From PALSA-612 sp035652235 (GTDB lineage: Bacteria > Actinomycetota > Thermoleophilia > Gaiellales > Gaiellaceae), in NCBI GenBank assembly GCA_035652235.1, contig DASREE010000013.1:1-64000 (forward strand): DNA of 64,000 nt. The letters run 5' to 3'. Both the position numbers and the translations under genes were made by a program. The notes below the pieces were generated by a model. It was not told the origin of the DNA and made no database searches. It worked only from the letters and a program-made list of their open reading frames with translations. Shown here one piece after another: positions 50,407-59,760 of the stretch. How positions within the stretch are numbered: the stretch's first letter is position 1; every line of letters begins with the position of its first letter.

Positions 50407-50952
50407 TCAGTTGCGGCTCGGATCCTCCGGCATCAGCGCGAGCAGGCGGTACGTCCCGCCCTTGGCCCGGAGCACGGAGGCGAACAGGTCGTCGCCCGGG
50501 CTCGGGAACAGGTCGTGGCCCTCCGCAGGCTCGACCAGCCACGACTCCTCCTCCAGCTCCGCCTCCAGCTGCCCCGGCCCCCAGCCGGAGTAGCCGGCGA
50601 AGACCCGGGCGCGCCGCGTCCGCTCCGCGAGCAGGGCGAGGTCGCCGTCGCTCGAGGCGAAGCCGACGTCGCCGACGACGAGCGTCGCCGCGCTGCCCGG
50701 GTCCTCGAAGTCGGCGAGCACGAGCACCGCCTCCGGCTGCACCGGGCCGCCGAAGTAGACGACCGCGTCCTCGCCGACGACGTCTCCGAGCGAGGGCACC
50801 GCCTCGCCGACGGTCACCGGCGAGGGGCGGTTGAGCACGAGCCCCATCGCCCCTTCCTCCCCGTGCTCGCCGACGAGCACCACCGTGCGGCGGAAGTTGG
50901 GGTCGAAGAGCGCAGGCGTGGCAAGGAGGAGCTTCCCCTTCAGCGACTCCAC
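50407..50952 (-). CDS. YqgE/AlgH (UPF0301) family protein
   Basis: 181 residues from GTG 50952. The YqgE family signature is clear: GKLLLATPALFDPNFRRTVV, GAMGLVLNRPSPVTVGEAVP, YFGGPVQPEAVLVLADFE, RARVFAGYSGWGPGQLEAEL. The fold is known but the cellular role is not established. GAGAAT (50959-50964) lies 6 nt before the GTG, so the message is probably leaderless. Confidence 0.9.
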   Translation of the reverse strand: MESLKGKLLLATPALFDPNFRRTVVLVGEHGEEGAMGLVLNRPSPVTVGEAVPSLGDVVGEDAVVYFGGPVQPEAVLVLADFEDPGSAATLVVGDVGFASSDGDLALLAERTRRARVFAGYSGWGPGQLEAELEEESWLVEPAEGHDLFPSPGDDLFASVLRAKGGTYRLLALMPEDPSRN

Positions 50953-51011
50953 GCCGACATTCTCGCTCGCGGGCCGACCCGGCCGCGCCCCCCTACGCCG
51001 CCGGCCCGCGT

Positions 51012-53570
51012 CTACTCGTACTGGAGCGCCTGCAACACGTTCAGCCGCGCCGCCCGCCTGGCCGGGAAGACGGCGGCGAGGACGCCGACGACGATCGCCG
51101 CCGCCGCGAACACGAGGAGCGAGCCGACCGGCACGGCGAAGGCGACGAAGTCGAGGCGCGCGGCGAGGAGCGCCGCCAGCACGATGCCGAGCACGATGCC
51201 GATCACCGCTCCGATCAGCGCCGTGATCACGCTCTCGTAGCGGATCATGCGCCGCACCTGGCGCCGCGTCATCCCGATCGCCCGCAGCATCCCGAGCTCG
51301 CGCGTCCGCTCGAACACGCTGAGCACGAGCGTGTTCACGATGCCGAACAGGCTGACGACGATCGACAGCGCGAGCAGCACGTAGAGCACGTTGAGGATGG
51401 TGTTCAGACCGCTGATCTGGTCGCTGACGAACTGGCCCTTGTCCGCCACCTTCGCGTTCGGGTACTGGTCGAGGACCCGCTCGAGCGCGCGGGTGTTCGC
51501 CGCGGTCACGCCGCCCTTCATCGTCACGAACGTGTAGATGTTCTGCCGCTGCGACGGCGGGTAGAGCTGGTCGAACGCCTCGGTGGAGACGGTCAGCGAG
51601 CCGAACGGCGACCCTCCCGGCGGGGGCTTGAAGATGCCCGCGATCCTGAACGTGGCCCTCGCACCGTTCGGGGTGAGGATCGTGACGGGGGAGCCGACCC
51701 GAAGATGGTGGTCCTTCGAGAAGGCGAGCGTGATGAAGGCGCCGTCGGCTCCGAGCGTGTCGAGCGTGCGCTTGGACCCTTCCTCCCAGTTGAGTCGGTA
51801 GACGTGGCTCGCGCCCGGGGCGACCGCCGAGACGAAGCGATTCGAGCCCTCGAACTTGGCCTCGCCTTCCCGGACGCCGGACACGGCGACGAGGCGCGGT
51901 GCCTGCGTGCGGACGGCGCGCTCGACGCTGACCGGCAGCGGGTCGAAGTTGTTCTGCGCCTCGATGGCGTAGTCGGTGATGAAGATCTGGTCGACCGCGT
52001 CGCGGAAGTTGACGCGGATGCCCTGCGCGAGCATCGCCACGACCGTCACGAGCGCAAGCCCGATCATGAGGGCGGCCGCGGTGGACGCGGTCCGCTGCGG
52101 GTTCCGCTGGGCGTTCTCGCGCGCCAGCCGGCCCGGGCCGCCGCCGGCGCGTACGCCGGGCCACCCGATCGCGGCCGCGAGCGGCTCCACGAGATGCGAC
52201 GAGATGAGCGCGACGCCGATGAACACGAGCACGACGCCGACCCCCATCCAGGTCAGGATCTGCGTCGTGCCGAGGCCGTGCTTGAACAGTCCGTAGGCGA
52301 GGGAGAGGAAGCCGAGCGCCGCGAGGACGGCCGCGCCCGCGCTCCGGTAGCGGTGGAAGCGGCCTTCCGGAAGCGTGGCGCCCTCGCGCACCGCCGCGAT
52401 CGGCGGGACGCGGGTCGAGCGGATCGCCGGCCGCAGGCTGGCGAGCAGCGTGACGCCGATGCCGACCAGGAGGGAGATGGCGATCGTGCGCGTCTCCAGC
52501 GGCAGGCCCGCACGCGGGAGCGTGAAGCCGAGGCTGTCGAACAGCGCCGAGAGGCCGCTCGCGAGCGCGACGCCGATGCCCAGGCCGGCGAGGGAGGCGA
52601 TCGCGCCGAGCAGCACCGCCTCGAACAGGACCGACTGGAGCACCTGCCGGCGCGAGGCGCCGAGCGTGCGCAGCGTCGCGAACTCCCGCGTGCGCTGCGC
52701 GACGGTGATGGAGAGCGAGTTCGCGATCACGAACGCGCCGACGAAGACGGCGATGCCCCCGAAGGCGAGCAGGAAGTCCTGGAGGAAGCTGAGGGCGTCG
52801 TTCGTGTCGCTCGTCTCCTTCGCCGCCTGACCCTGGCCCGTCCTCACCTGCTCGACCGTGGGATCGAGGAGCGGCCTGATCTGGGCGACGAGCTGCTCCG
52901 GGGAGACGCCGGGCTTCGCCTCGACCCGGATCTGGTCGAGCCGCCCCACCTTGTGGAAGAGGCGCTGGGCGGTCTTCAGGTCGAAGCCGGCAAGCGTCGC
53001 GCCGCCGATGTTCGTCGAGCCGCCGAACTTGAAGATGCCCGACAGCGCCAGGTGCTCCACCGGCCCCTCGGCTTGCACGCCGATCGTGTCGCCGACCGTG
53101 AAGTGCTCGCTGCTCGCCGTCCGCTTGTCGACGACCACCTGGTTCGGCCCCGGCCAGGTGCCGTCGACGAACGTGATCGAGCTGAGCTCCGGAAGCGACT
53201 TGTCGACGCTGAAGCCGAGGTGCGGGGCGCCGCCGTGCGAGATCGCCTTTCCGTTCCGGCCGATCACGTGCGCCGAGCCCGCCACGCCGCCGATCGCCGC
53301 CTTCACGCCCGGAAGCTCCCGCACCTTCGTGAGCAGCGACTCGGGGAAGGGCGGCGCGTTCTGGGAGCTCGAGGAGATCGCGGACTTGCCGGTGACCACG
53401 GCGTCCGTGTTCTTGTAGATCTGCGTGTAGATCGCCCCGAACGCCTTCGACATCGAGTCGGTGAGGACGAAGCTGCCGCAGATCATCGCCACGCCGAGCA
53501 CGATCGCGAAGGCGGTGAGGGCGGCGCGCAGCTTGCGCGAGAAGAAGCTGCGGACGGCGAAGCGGATCAC
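51012..53570 (-). CDS. FtsX/MacB-type ABC transporter permease
   Basis: 852 residues with two MacB-like periplasmic domains and two FtsX core domains. Order: N-terminal helix KLRAALTAFAIVLGVAMICG, first extracytoplasmic domain (about 40-245), FtsX helices ending at about 360 (SITVAQRTREFATLRTLGAS is the cytoplasmic loop), a mid-helix pair, ENAQRNPQRTASTAAALMIG, second extracytoplasmic domain, and a C-terminal FtsX domain with LSVFERTRELGMLRAIGMTR and LAAVFPARRAARLNVLQALQ. It works with the adjacent ATPase, probably in lipoprotein or peptide export or in mechanical signalling at the envelope. GTGA overlap with the ATPase gene. Confidence 0.9.
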   Translation of the reverse strand: MIRFAVRSFFSRKLRAALTAFAIVLGVAMICGSFVLTDSMSKAFGAIYTQIYKNTDAVVTGKSAISSSSQNAPPFPESLLTKVRELPGVKAAIGGVAGSAHVIGRNGKAISHGGAPHLGFSVDKSLPELSSITFVDGTWPGPNQVVVDKRTASSEHFTVGDTIGVQAEGPVEHLALSGIFKFGGSTNIGGATLAGFDLKTAQRLFHKVGRLDQIRVEAKPGVSPEQLVAQIRPLLDPTVEQVRTGQGQAAKETSDTNDALSFLQDFLLAFGGIAVFVGAFVIANSLSITVAQRTREFATLRTLGASRRQVLQSVLFEAVLLGAIASLAGLGIGVALASGLSALFDSLGFTLPRAGLPLETRTIAISLLVGIGVTLLASLRPAIRSTRVPPIAAVREGATLPEGRFHRYRSAGAAVLAALGFLSLAYGLFKHGLGTTQILTWMGVGVVLVFIGVALISSHLVEPLAAAIGWPGVRAGGGPGRLARENAQRNPQRTASTAAALMIGLALVTVVAMLAQGIRVNFRDAVDQIFITDYAIEAQNNFDPLPVSVERAVRTQAPRLVAVSGVREGEAKFEGSNRFVSAVAPGASHVYRLNWEEGSKRTLDTLGADGAFITLAFSKDHHLRVGSPVTILTPNGARATFRIAGIFKPPPGGSPFGSLTVSTEAFDQLYPPSQRQNIYTFVTMKGGVTAANTRALERVLDQYPNAKVADKGQFVSDQISGLNTILNVLYVLLALSIVVSLFGIVNTLVLSVFERTRELGMLRAIGMTRRQVRRMIRYESVITALIGAVIGIVLGIVLAALLAARLDFVAFAVPVGSLLVFAAAAIVVGVLAAVFPARRAARLNVLQALQYE

Positions 53571-54346
53571 GTGTGGTTGGTGAGGTCTTCCATCGTCTCG
53601 ATCACCGTCCGCGCGTCGGTGTGCGGCAGGTCGCGGACGATCTCGCCGTCGCTCAGGAAGAGGATGCGATCGGCGATCGCCGCAGCCCGCGGGTCGTGGG
53701 TGACCATGACAGTCGTCTGGCCGAAGCTGTCGACGGAGTCGCGCATCAGGTGGAGGATCTCGCCGCTCGTCTTCGAGTCCAGGTTGCCGGTCGGCTCGTC
53801 GGCGAAGACGACGGTCGGCTTCGAGACGAGCGCGCGCGTGATCGCCACCCGCTGCTGTTCCCCGCCGGAGAGCTCGCCTGGCCGGTGCGAGCGGCGCCGG
53901 CCGAGACCGGTCTTCTCCAGGAGCTGCTCGAGCCAGGCCTCGTCCGGCTTCTCGCCTGCGATCGACAGCGGCAGGAGGATGTTCTCCTCCGCGGTCAGCA
54001 TCGGGAGCAGGTTGAAGAACTGGAAGACGAAGCCGATGTGCTCGCGGCGCAGCTTCGTCAGCTCCGTGTCGGACAGGTCCGTGATCTTCGTGCCCGCGAT
54101 CTCCACCTCGCCGCCGGTGGGCCGGTCGAGGCCGGCGAGGATGTGCATCAGCGTCGACTTCCCGGAGCCCGACGGCCCCATCACCGCGGTCAGCTTGCCG
54201 CCCTCGACGTCGAGCGACACGCCGCGCAGCGCGTCGACGGCCGTGTCGCCTTCCCCGTAGCGGCGCGTCAGGTCGCGGGCGGACACGACCACGCCGTCCA
54301 GCTGCATCCCGTTCATCTCGTCGGGCTCCTCGCCTGCGGTTGCCAT
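53567..54346 (-). CDS. ABC transporter ATP-binding protein, LolD/MacB type
   Basis: 259 residues from ATG 54346; an upstream start would add 28 Arg-rich residues and is unlikely. Walker A VMGPSGSGKSTLMHILAGLD, Q-loop GFVFQFFNLLPMLTAEENIL, signature GELSGGEQQRVAITRALVSK, Walker B TVVFADEPTGNLD, H-loop TVMVTHDPRAAAIADRIL. The QFFNLLP and PTGNLDS wording is that of the MacB/LolD/FtsE group, which drive mechanotransmission permeases such as the overlapping gene 51012-53570. Confidence 0.94.
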   Translation of the reverse strand: MATAGEEPDEMNGMQLDGVVVSARDLTRRYGEGDTAVDALRGVSLDVEGGKLTAVMGPSGSGKSTLMHILAGLDRPTGGEVEIAGTKITDLSDTELTKLRREHIGFVFQFFNLLPMLTAEENILLPLSIAGEKPDEAWLEQLLEKTGLGRRRSHRPGELSGGEQQRVAITRALVSKPTVVFADEPTGNLDSKTSGEILHLMRDSVDSFGQTTVMVTHDPRAAAIADRILFLSDGEIVRDLPHTDARTVIETMEDLTNHT

Positions 54347-54440
54347 CGATCCTGGCTGCACCCTAGCGTCGCCTGCCGCCCTGCACCGTACGGCTCGCCC
54401 CCGGACTCGGCTCCGGTTCCCTCGCCGCATCGCCCTGAGC

Positions 54441-54446
54441 TAGGCT
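54441..54446 (+). promoter_or_regulatory. -10 element TAGGCT of the aminotransferase-serA operon
   Basis: TAGGCT, 7 nt before ATG 54454, no ribosome site. Confidence 0.55.
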
Positions 54447-54453
54447 CAGGCCG

Positions 54454-55608
54454 ATGCCCGCCAAGCGCTACCTGTTCACCCCCGGGCCGACGACGGTGCC
54501 GCCCGAGGTGCTGTCGGCGCTGGCCGAGCCCGTGATCCACCATCGCGGCTCCGACTTCCGCGCCGCCTTCCGCGACTGCCTGCAGCGGCTGAAGCTCGTC
54601 TTCCGCACATCCTCGGACGTCCTGCTCTTCACGGCCTCGGGGACGGGGGCGATGGAGTCGGCCGTCGCCAACCTGTGCTCCCCGGGCAGCCGTGTGGTCG
54701 TCGTGTCCGCCGGCAGCTTCGGCGAGCGCTGGATCCAGATCGCCGAGCGCTACGGCTGCGAGGTCGTGCCCGTCCGCTACCAGTGGGGAGAGGCCCCGGC
54801 CGCCGACGACCTGGCCGCGGTGCTCGAGCAGACGAGCGGCGCGCGGGCGGTCTTCGTGACGCAGTCCGAGACCTCGACCGGCGTCGTCGCCGACGTCCAG
54901 GCGCTGGCGGCCGCCGCCCGTCCGTCCGGCGCGCACGTGGTCGTCGACGCGATCTCGAGCCTCGCCGCCGTGCCGCTCGAGGTGGACGCCTGGGGCATCG
55001 ACGTGGCCTGCGCCGGCTCGCAGAAGGCGCTGATGACCCCGCCGGGGCTGGCGATGGTGTCGGTCTCCGACGCCGTCTGGGCGCCAGCCGGCCGCTCCTC
55101 CTCGCCTCGCTTCTACTTCGACTGGGAGCGCACCCGGCGCGCCCAGGAGCAGCTCGACTCGGCCTTCACGCCGGCCACCTCGCTCGTCGTCGCGCTCAAC
55201 GTCGCCCTCGGCCTCATCCTCGACGCCGGTCTCGAGGCGACGTTCGAGCGCCACCGGCTGCTCGGGCGTGCCTGCCGCGAGGGAGCCAAGGCGATGGGGC
55301 TCGAGCTGTTCTCCCCGGACGACGACTCGGCTGCGGTCGTGACCGCGATCCGGGCGCCGGACGGGGTCGACGCGACCGAGCTCGTCCGCTCGCTGCGCGA
55401 CCTGCACGGCGTGCAGCTGGCGAACGGACAGGGGCAGCTGAAGGGGAAGGTCTTCCGCATCGGCCACATCGGCTACTACGACGTCTTCGACGTCGCCACG
55501 GCGCTCGGTGCGGTCGAGCTCGTGCTCGCAGACCTGGGAGCCGACATCGAGCGCGGCGTCGCCGTGACCCGCGCGCTCGACGTCTACTCGCAGGGCGCCC
55601 GCGTGTGA
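54454..55608 (+). CDS. class V aminotransferase, probable phosphoserine aminotransferase
   Basis: 384 residues, PLP fold type I. YLFTPGPTTVPPEVLSALAE opens it; PLP-binding Asp165 lies in HVVVDAISSLAAVPLEVD, and the Schiff-base Lys191 in DVACAGSQKALMTPPGLAM. Sequence style is that of alanine-glyoxylate/serine-pyruvate aminotransferases. Its frame overlaps serA (GTGA), and no other serC candidate is seen, so I infer that it supplies the second step of serine synthesis (phosphohydroxypyruvate to phosphoserine). The start is set by the -10 at 54441-54446. Confidence 0.85.
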   Translation: MPAKRYLFTPGPTTVPPEVLSALAEPVIHHRGSDFRAAFRDCLQRLKLVFRTSSDVLLFTASGTGAMESAVANLCSPGSRVVVVSAGSFGERWIQIAERYGCEVVPVRYQWGEAPAADDLAAVLEQTSGARAVFVTQSETSTGVVADVQALAAAARPSGAHVVVDAISSLAAVPLEVDAWGIDVACAGSQKALMTPPGLAMVSVSDAVWAPAGRSSSPRFYFDWERTRRAQEQLDSAFTPATSLVVALNVALGLILDAGLEATFERHRLLGRACREGAKAMGLELFSPDDDSAAVVTAIRAPDGVDATELVRSLRDLHGVQLANGQGQLKGKVFRIGHIGYYDVFDVATALGAVELVLADLGADIERGVAVTRALDVYSQGARV

Positions 55609-57176
55609 ACGTCCTCGTCCGCGAGCCCATCGCGGAGGCGGGGATCCGCCTCCTGCGCGAGCGGTTCGAGGTCGACGTCGACGGCGAGTCCGATCTGGCT
55701 GCGATCATCGGCCGCTACGACGGGATCGTCATCCGCTCGGCGACGAAGCTGACGGCCGACCTGATCGCCCGCGCGGATCGGCTGAAGGTGATCGGGCGCG
55801 CGGGGGTGGGGGTGGACAACGTCGACGTCCAGGCGGCGACGCGGAAGGGGATCGTGGTCGCGAACGCACCCGAGTCGACGGTCGTCTCGGCGGCGGAGCA
55901 CACGCTCGCGCTGCTGCTCGCGCTGTCGCGGAACATCCCGCAGGCGCACGCCGCGCTGAAGCAGGGGCGCTGGGAGCGCTCCCGCTACGCGGGCATCGAG
56001 CTCGCCGACAAGACGCTGGGCATGCTCGGCTTCGGGCGCATCGGCCAGCAGGTGGCACGGCGGGCGCTCGCCCTCGGCATGCGCGTCCTCGCCCACGACC
56101 CCTTCGTCGCGCGCGAGCGCTTCCGCGACCTCGGCGTCGAGCGCGCCGACTCGGCGGACGAGGTGCTCGCAGCCGCCGACTTCCTCACCCTGCACCTGCC
56201 GCTCACCGACGAGACGCGCGGCCTGATCGACGCGGCTGCGATCGAGCGCATGCGGCCCGGCATCCGCCTCGTCAACGCCGCCCGGGGCGAGCTGGTGGAC
56301 GAGGAGGCGCTCGTCGCCGCGCTGCGCACGGGCCGCGTGGCGGCGGCGGCTGTCGACGTGTTCCAGCACGAGCCGTACTCGGGCCCTCTGCTCGAGCTCG
56401 ACAACGTGGTCGTGACGCCGCATCTCGCCGCGTCGACCGAGGAGGCGCAGGACCGGGCCGGCGTGATCGTGGCAGAGCAGGTCGCGGCTGCGCTGGAGGG
56501 CTCGTTCGTCTCGAACGCGGTCAACATCCCCTCGGTCGGAGCGGAGGACCTGGACGTGCTCAGCCCGTTCCTGCCGCTCGCCGCCAAGCTGGGGCGGCTG
56601 GCGATGGAGCTGGCCGAGGGGCGCGCCGACCGCATCGCCCTGTCGTACCTCGGCGCCCTGGCCGAGTACGACACGCGACTCCTGACCGTGGCCGCGCTGA
56701 ACGGCGCCTTCCAGGGCCGCTCCGAGCAGCCGGTGAACTACGTGAACGCACCCCTGATCGCGAGCGAGCGCGGGATCGAGGTGCACGAGGAGCGGCTGCG
56801 GCGCTCTCCCGACTACACGAACCTCGTCCGCGTCTCGCTCCAGGCCGACGGCCGCGAGGTGTCGGTGGAGGGGACAACGATCGGCGGCGAGCACCGCCTC
56901 TGGCTCGTCCGCGCCCTCGGCTACCAGATCGAGATCGAGCTCGCGCCGCTGATGGCGTTCTTCCGCTACGACGACATGCCCGGCGTCATCGGACGGGTGG
57001 GGACCGGGCTGGGCGAGGCGGGCGTGAACATCGCCAACATGGCCGTGTCGCGCACGAACCAGGGCGGCAAGGCGCTGATGGCCTTCTCCATCGACACCCC
57101 GGCGCCGCCGACGCTCGTCGACCGGTTCCTCGCCGAGGGTTTCGACGACGCGCGCTTCATCGACCTCGGCCCGTAG
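55605..57176 (+). CDS. serA: D-3-phosphoglycerate dehydrogenase
   Basis: 523 residues, the long type with an extra regulatory region. The catalytic and NAD domains carry GRAGVGVDNVDVQAATRKGI, TLGMLGFGRIGQQVARRALA (Gly-x-Gly-x2-Gly), VNAARGELVDEEALVAALRT (catalytic Arg) and VVTPHLAASTEEAQDR (catalytic His with Glu nearby). Residues about 320-450 form the intervening domain, and 450-523 an ACT domain (FFRYDDMPGVIGRVGTGLGE). The ACT domain is typically the serine-feedback site. The GTG overlaps the aminotransferase stop. Confidence 0.96.
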   Translation: MNVLVREPIAEAGIRLLRERFEVDVDGESDLAAIIGRYDGIVIRSATKLTADLIARADRLKVIGRAGVGVDNVDVQAATRKGIVVANAPESTVVSAAEHTLALLLALSRNIPQAHAALKQGRWERSRYAGIELADKTLGMLGFGRIGQQVARRALALGMRVLAHDPFVARERFRDLGVERADSADEVLAAADFLTLHLPLTDETRGLIDAAAIERMRPGIRLVNAARGELVDEEALVAALRTGRVAAAAVDVFQHEPYSGPLLELDNVVVTPHLAASTEEAQDRAGVIVAEQVAAALEGSFVSNAVNIPSVGAEDLDVLSPFLPLAAKLGRLAMELAEGRADRIALSYLGALAEYDTRLLTVAALNGAFQGRSEQPVNYVNAPLIASERGIEVHEERLRRSPDYTNLVRVSLQADGREVSVEGTTIGGEHRLWLVRALGYQIEIELAPLMAFFRYDDMPGVIGRVGTGLGEAGVNIANMAVSRTNQGGKALMAFSIDTPAPPTLVDRFLAEGFDDARFIDLGP

Positions 57177-57209
57177 CGGCCGCGGCGCCTGAAGGCGAAG
57201 CGGCGGGGG

Positions 57210-57215
57210 TAGGCT
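57210..57215 (+). promoter_or_regulatory. -10 element TAGGCT of the YbaK-like gene
   Basis: TAGGCT, 6 nt before GTG 57222. Confidence 0.5.
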
Positions 57216-57221
57216 TGCCCC

Positions 57222-57704
57222 GTGCGGGCGTGGCCGGAGGCCGTGGAGCGGGTGGCCGCCTACCTGCGTGAGACCGGCGCGGAGGTCCGGCTGGAGGAGT
57301 TTCCGGCGGGGACGCCGACGGCGCAGGCGGCGGCCGGTGCCGTCGGCTGCAGGCTCGACCAGATCGTCAAGTCGGTCGTCTTCCGCTGCGACGGCCGGCC
57401 GGTCGTGGCCATGGTGCCGGGCGACCGCCGGGCCGTCGCGCGCAAGGTCGCCGCCGCCGCCTCGGCACGCCGCGCCCTCGTCGCCTCGCCCGAGGAGGTG
57501 GAGGAGCTGACCGGTTTCGCGCCCGGCGCCGTGTGCCCGTTCCCGCTGCCGAAGGTCGACCGTGTCTTCCTCGACCGGAGGCTCCTGGCGCACGACCGGG
57601 TCTGGGTCGGGGCGGGCTCCGAGCGGCACATGGCAGCGCTCGCCCCGGGCGAGCTCGTGCGCCTCGCGCGGGCGGTGGCGCTGGATATCGCCTCCGACGA
57701 CTAA
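57222..57704 (+). CDS. YbaK/EbsC-type aminoacyl-tRNA deacylase
   Basis: 160 residues: VERVAAYLRETGAEVRLEEF, TAQAAAGAVGCRLDQIVKSV (the family's conserved Lys), VFRCDGRPVVAMVPGDRRAV and FAPGAVCPFPLPKVDRVFLD. The GXXXP-type site of the YbaK family is in GFAPGAVCPFP. These proteins deacylate mischarged tRNAs (Cys-tRNA(Pro), Ala-tRNA(Pro)). The gene starts 6 nt after TAGGCT and its TAA stop (57702-57704) forms the first bases of the next gene's -10. Confidence 0.88.
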   Translation: MRAWPEAVERVAAYLRETGAEVRLEEFPAGTPTAQAAAGAVGCRLDQIVKSVVFRCDGRPVVAMVPGDRRAVARKVAAAASARRALVASPEEVEELTGFAPGAVCPFPLPKVDRVFLDRRLLAHDRVWVGAGSERHMAALAPGELVRLARAVALDIASDD

Positions 57705-57707
57705 CAT
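57702..57707 (+). promoter_or_regulatory. -10 element TAACAT of ilvE
   Basis: TAACAT, 9 nt before ATG 57717. The TAA is at the same time the stop codon of the YbaK-like gene. Confidence 0.45.
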
Positions 57708-57716
57708 CTCCTGTGG

Positions 57717-58640
57717 ATGGAGGAGACCGAGAAGATCTGGTTCAACGGCGAGCTCGTCGACTGGGCCGACGCCCGCATCCACGTCGGCTCGCACGGGCTC
57801 CACTACGGCACCGGCGTGTTCGAGGGCATCCGCTGCTACGCGACCGGCACGGGTCCGGCCGTGTTCCGCCTGCGCGAGCACCTGGAGCGGCTGCAGGCCT
57901 CGGCGGGACTGATCTACATGGCGCTGCCGTACACGGTCGAGGAGCTGCGGCGGGCGACGCACGATCTGCTGGCGGCAAACGGGCTCGACGAGTGCTACAT
58001 CCGCCCGATCGCCTTCTACGGCTACGGGGAGCTCGGGGTGCACACGGGCTCGAACCCCGTCGACGTCGTGATCATGTCCTGGCCGTGGGGCGCCTACCTG
58101 AGCGAGGAGGGACAGCGCGCCGGCATCCGCACCATGATCTCCTCCTGGAAGCGCGTCGGCCCGAACACGATCCCGCACGCGGCCAAGGCGACCGGCGTGT
58201 ACCTGAACTCGATGCTCGCGACGCACGAGGCGCGGCGCTGCGGCTACGACGAGGCGATCCTGCTCACCGACGACGGCTACATCGCCGACGGCCCGGGCGA
58301 GACCGTCTTCGTCGTCAAGGACGGTGTCCTGGCGACGCCGCCGCTGTCGACGTCGATCCTGCCGGGGATCACCCGGGACACGATCCTGGCGCTCGCGCGC
58401 GACCTCGGCTACGAGGTCGTGGAGCGCGCGCTCATCCGCACCGACCTGTACCTGGCGGACGAGGCGTTCATGACCGGCACCGCGGCCGAGGTCACGCCGC
58501 TGCGCTCGGTCGACGACCACGAGCTGGGGGCAGGCCCGATCACGCTCGAGCTGCAGCGGACGTATCTCGACGTCGTCCGCGGCAGGGTCGAGCGCTACGC
58601 GGACTGGCTCGACCACGTGGCGGCGGCCGCCAGCGCCTGA
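57717..58640 (+). CDS. ilvE: branched-chain amino acid aminotransferase
   Basis: 307 residues, fold type IV PLP aminotransferase. KIWFNGELVDWADARIHVGS, HGLHYGTGVFEGIRCYATGT (substrate loop with Arg), CYIRPIAFYGYGELGVHTGS, the PLP Lys157 in PHAAKATGVYLNSMLATHEA, EAILLTDDGYIADGPGETVF (Glu), and TDLYLADEAFMTGTAAEVTP. It performs the last step of Ile, Val and Leu synthesis and the first of their breakdown. It ends 1 bp before the convergent DegT gene. Confidence 0.95.
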   Translation: MEETEKIWFNGELVDWADARIHVGSHGLHYGTGVFEGIRCYATGTGPAVFRLREHLERLQASAGLIYMALPYTVEELRRATHDLLAANGLDECYIRPIAFYGYGELGVHTGSNPVDVVIMSWPWGAYLSEEGQRAGIRTMISSWKRVGPNTIPHAAKATGVYLNSMLATHEARRCGYDEAILLTDDGYIADGPGETVFVVKDGVLATPPLSTSILPGITRDTILALARDLGYEVVERALIRTDLYLADEAFMTGTAAEVTPLRSVDDHELGAGPITLELQRTYLDVVRGRVERYADWLDHVAAAASA

Positions 58641-59753
58641 TCAGCGCCGGGTCGCGAGCAGCGTCTCGACGATCCGCTCCTGATCCGACGCCGTGAGCGC
58701 CGACCCGCTCGGCAGGCACAGCCCTCGCTCGAACAGCGCGGCCGACACGCCCCCGCCGTAGGCCGGAGCCGTCGCGTACACGGGCTGCAGGTGCATCGGC
58801 TTCCACAGCGGGCGCGACTCGATGTCCTCGCCCTCGAGCGCGAGCCGGATCGACTCGCGGTCGGTGCCCGCCTCGTCCGGGTCGACGACGATGCACGTGA
58901 GCCAGCAGTTGCTCCGTCCGTACGGCGCCTCGGGCATGAACGAGATGCCGGGCACCCCGGCGAGCAGCTCCCGGTAGCGCTCGTTCACCCGGCGGCGCGC
59001 CGCCACCCGCTCGCGAAGCATCTCCAGCTGCGCCCGGCCGACCGCCGCGAGCAGGTTGCTGAGCCGGTAGTTGAAGCCGATCTCCACGTGCTCGTAGTGG
59101 GGAGCCGGCTCTCGCGCCTGCGTCGAGAGCTTGCGCGCGTGCGCGACGAGGTCGGCGTCGCGCGAGAGGAGCATGCCGCCGCCGCTCGTCGTGATCACCT
59201 TGTTGCCGTTGAAGGAGCAGGCGGCGACGGCGCCCTGGGCTCCGGCCGGGCGGTTGCGGTAGGTCGCGCCGAGCGACTCGGCCGCGTCCTGGATGATCGC
59301 TACGCCGCGCTCCGCGCACACGGCGGCGATCGCGTCGTAGTCGCAGCACTGCCCGTAGAGGTCGACGGCGACGACCGCGCGGATGCGCGGCCGCTCGGCG
59401 AGCGCCTCCGCGAGCAGCTCCGGATCCATCGTCCACGTACCCGGGTCGGCGTCGACGAACACCGGCGTCGCGCCCACGTACCGGATCGGGTTCGCGCTGG
59501 CCGAGAAGGTGAACGAGGAGCAGGCGACCTCGTCGCCCGATCCGACGCCGAGCGCGACGAGAGCGAGGTGCAGGGCGGCTGTGCCGCTCGAGAGCGCGAG
59601 CGCATGCGGCACCCCGACGAGCGCGGCGAGCTCGCGCTCGAACGCGTCCACGTGCGGCCCGAGGGGCGCGACCCAGTTCGACTCGACCGCGTCGCGGAGC
59701 AGGTCGAGTTCGCGGCCGGAGAGGTGCGGGGGGGAGAGGAAGATCCTCGGCAC
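58641..59753 (-). CDS. DegT/DnrJ/EryC1/StrS aminotransferase
   Basis: 370 residues from GTG 59753, set by TAGGCT 7 nt before. Sugar aminotransferase fold: RIFLSPPHLSGRELDLLRDA, ALALSSGTAALHLALVALGV (GTxALH phosphate site), VACSSFTFSASANPIRYVGA, IIQDAAESLGATYRNRPAGA (Asp-Ala-Ala), CSFNGNKVITTSGGGMLLSR (PLP Lys in NGNK), and IGFNYRLSNLLAAVGRAQLE (NxR-x-SN). It probably makes an amino sugar for surface glycans, although it lies 14 kb from the glycan cluster. Confidence 0.92.
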   Translation of the reverse strand: MPRIFLSPPHLSGRELDLLRDAVESNWVAPLGPHVDAFERELAALVGVPHALALSSGTAALHLALVALGVGSGDEVACSSFTFSASANPIRYVGATPVFVDADPGTWTMDPELLAEALAERPRIRAVVAVDLYGQCCDYDAIAAVCAERGVAIIQDAAESLGATYRNRPAGAQGAVAACSFNGNKVITTSGGGMLLSRDADLVAHARKLSTQAREPAPHYEHVEIGFNYRLSNLLAAVGRAQLEMLRERVAARRRVNERYRELLAGVPGISFMPEAPYGRSNCWLTCIVVDPDEAGTDRESIRLALEGEDIESRPLWKPMHLQPVYATAPAYGGGVSAALFERGLCLPSGSALTASDQERIVETLLATRR

Positions 59754-59760
59754 GGCGCCG

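Noticed and set aside
55584..58616. Minus-strand frame of 1010 codons opposite serA, ybaK-like and ilvE
   Set aside because: All three plus-strand genes have full-length family matches and catalytic residues; this frame is antisense with repeated His/Asp/Arg/Leu patterns.
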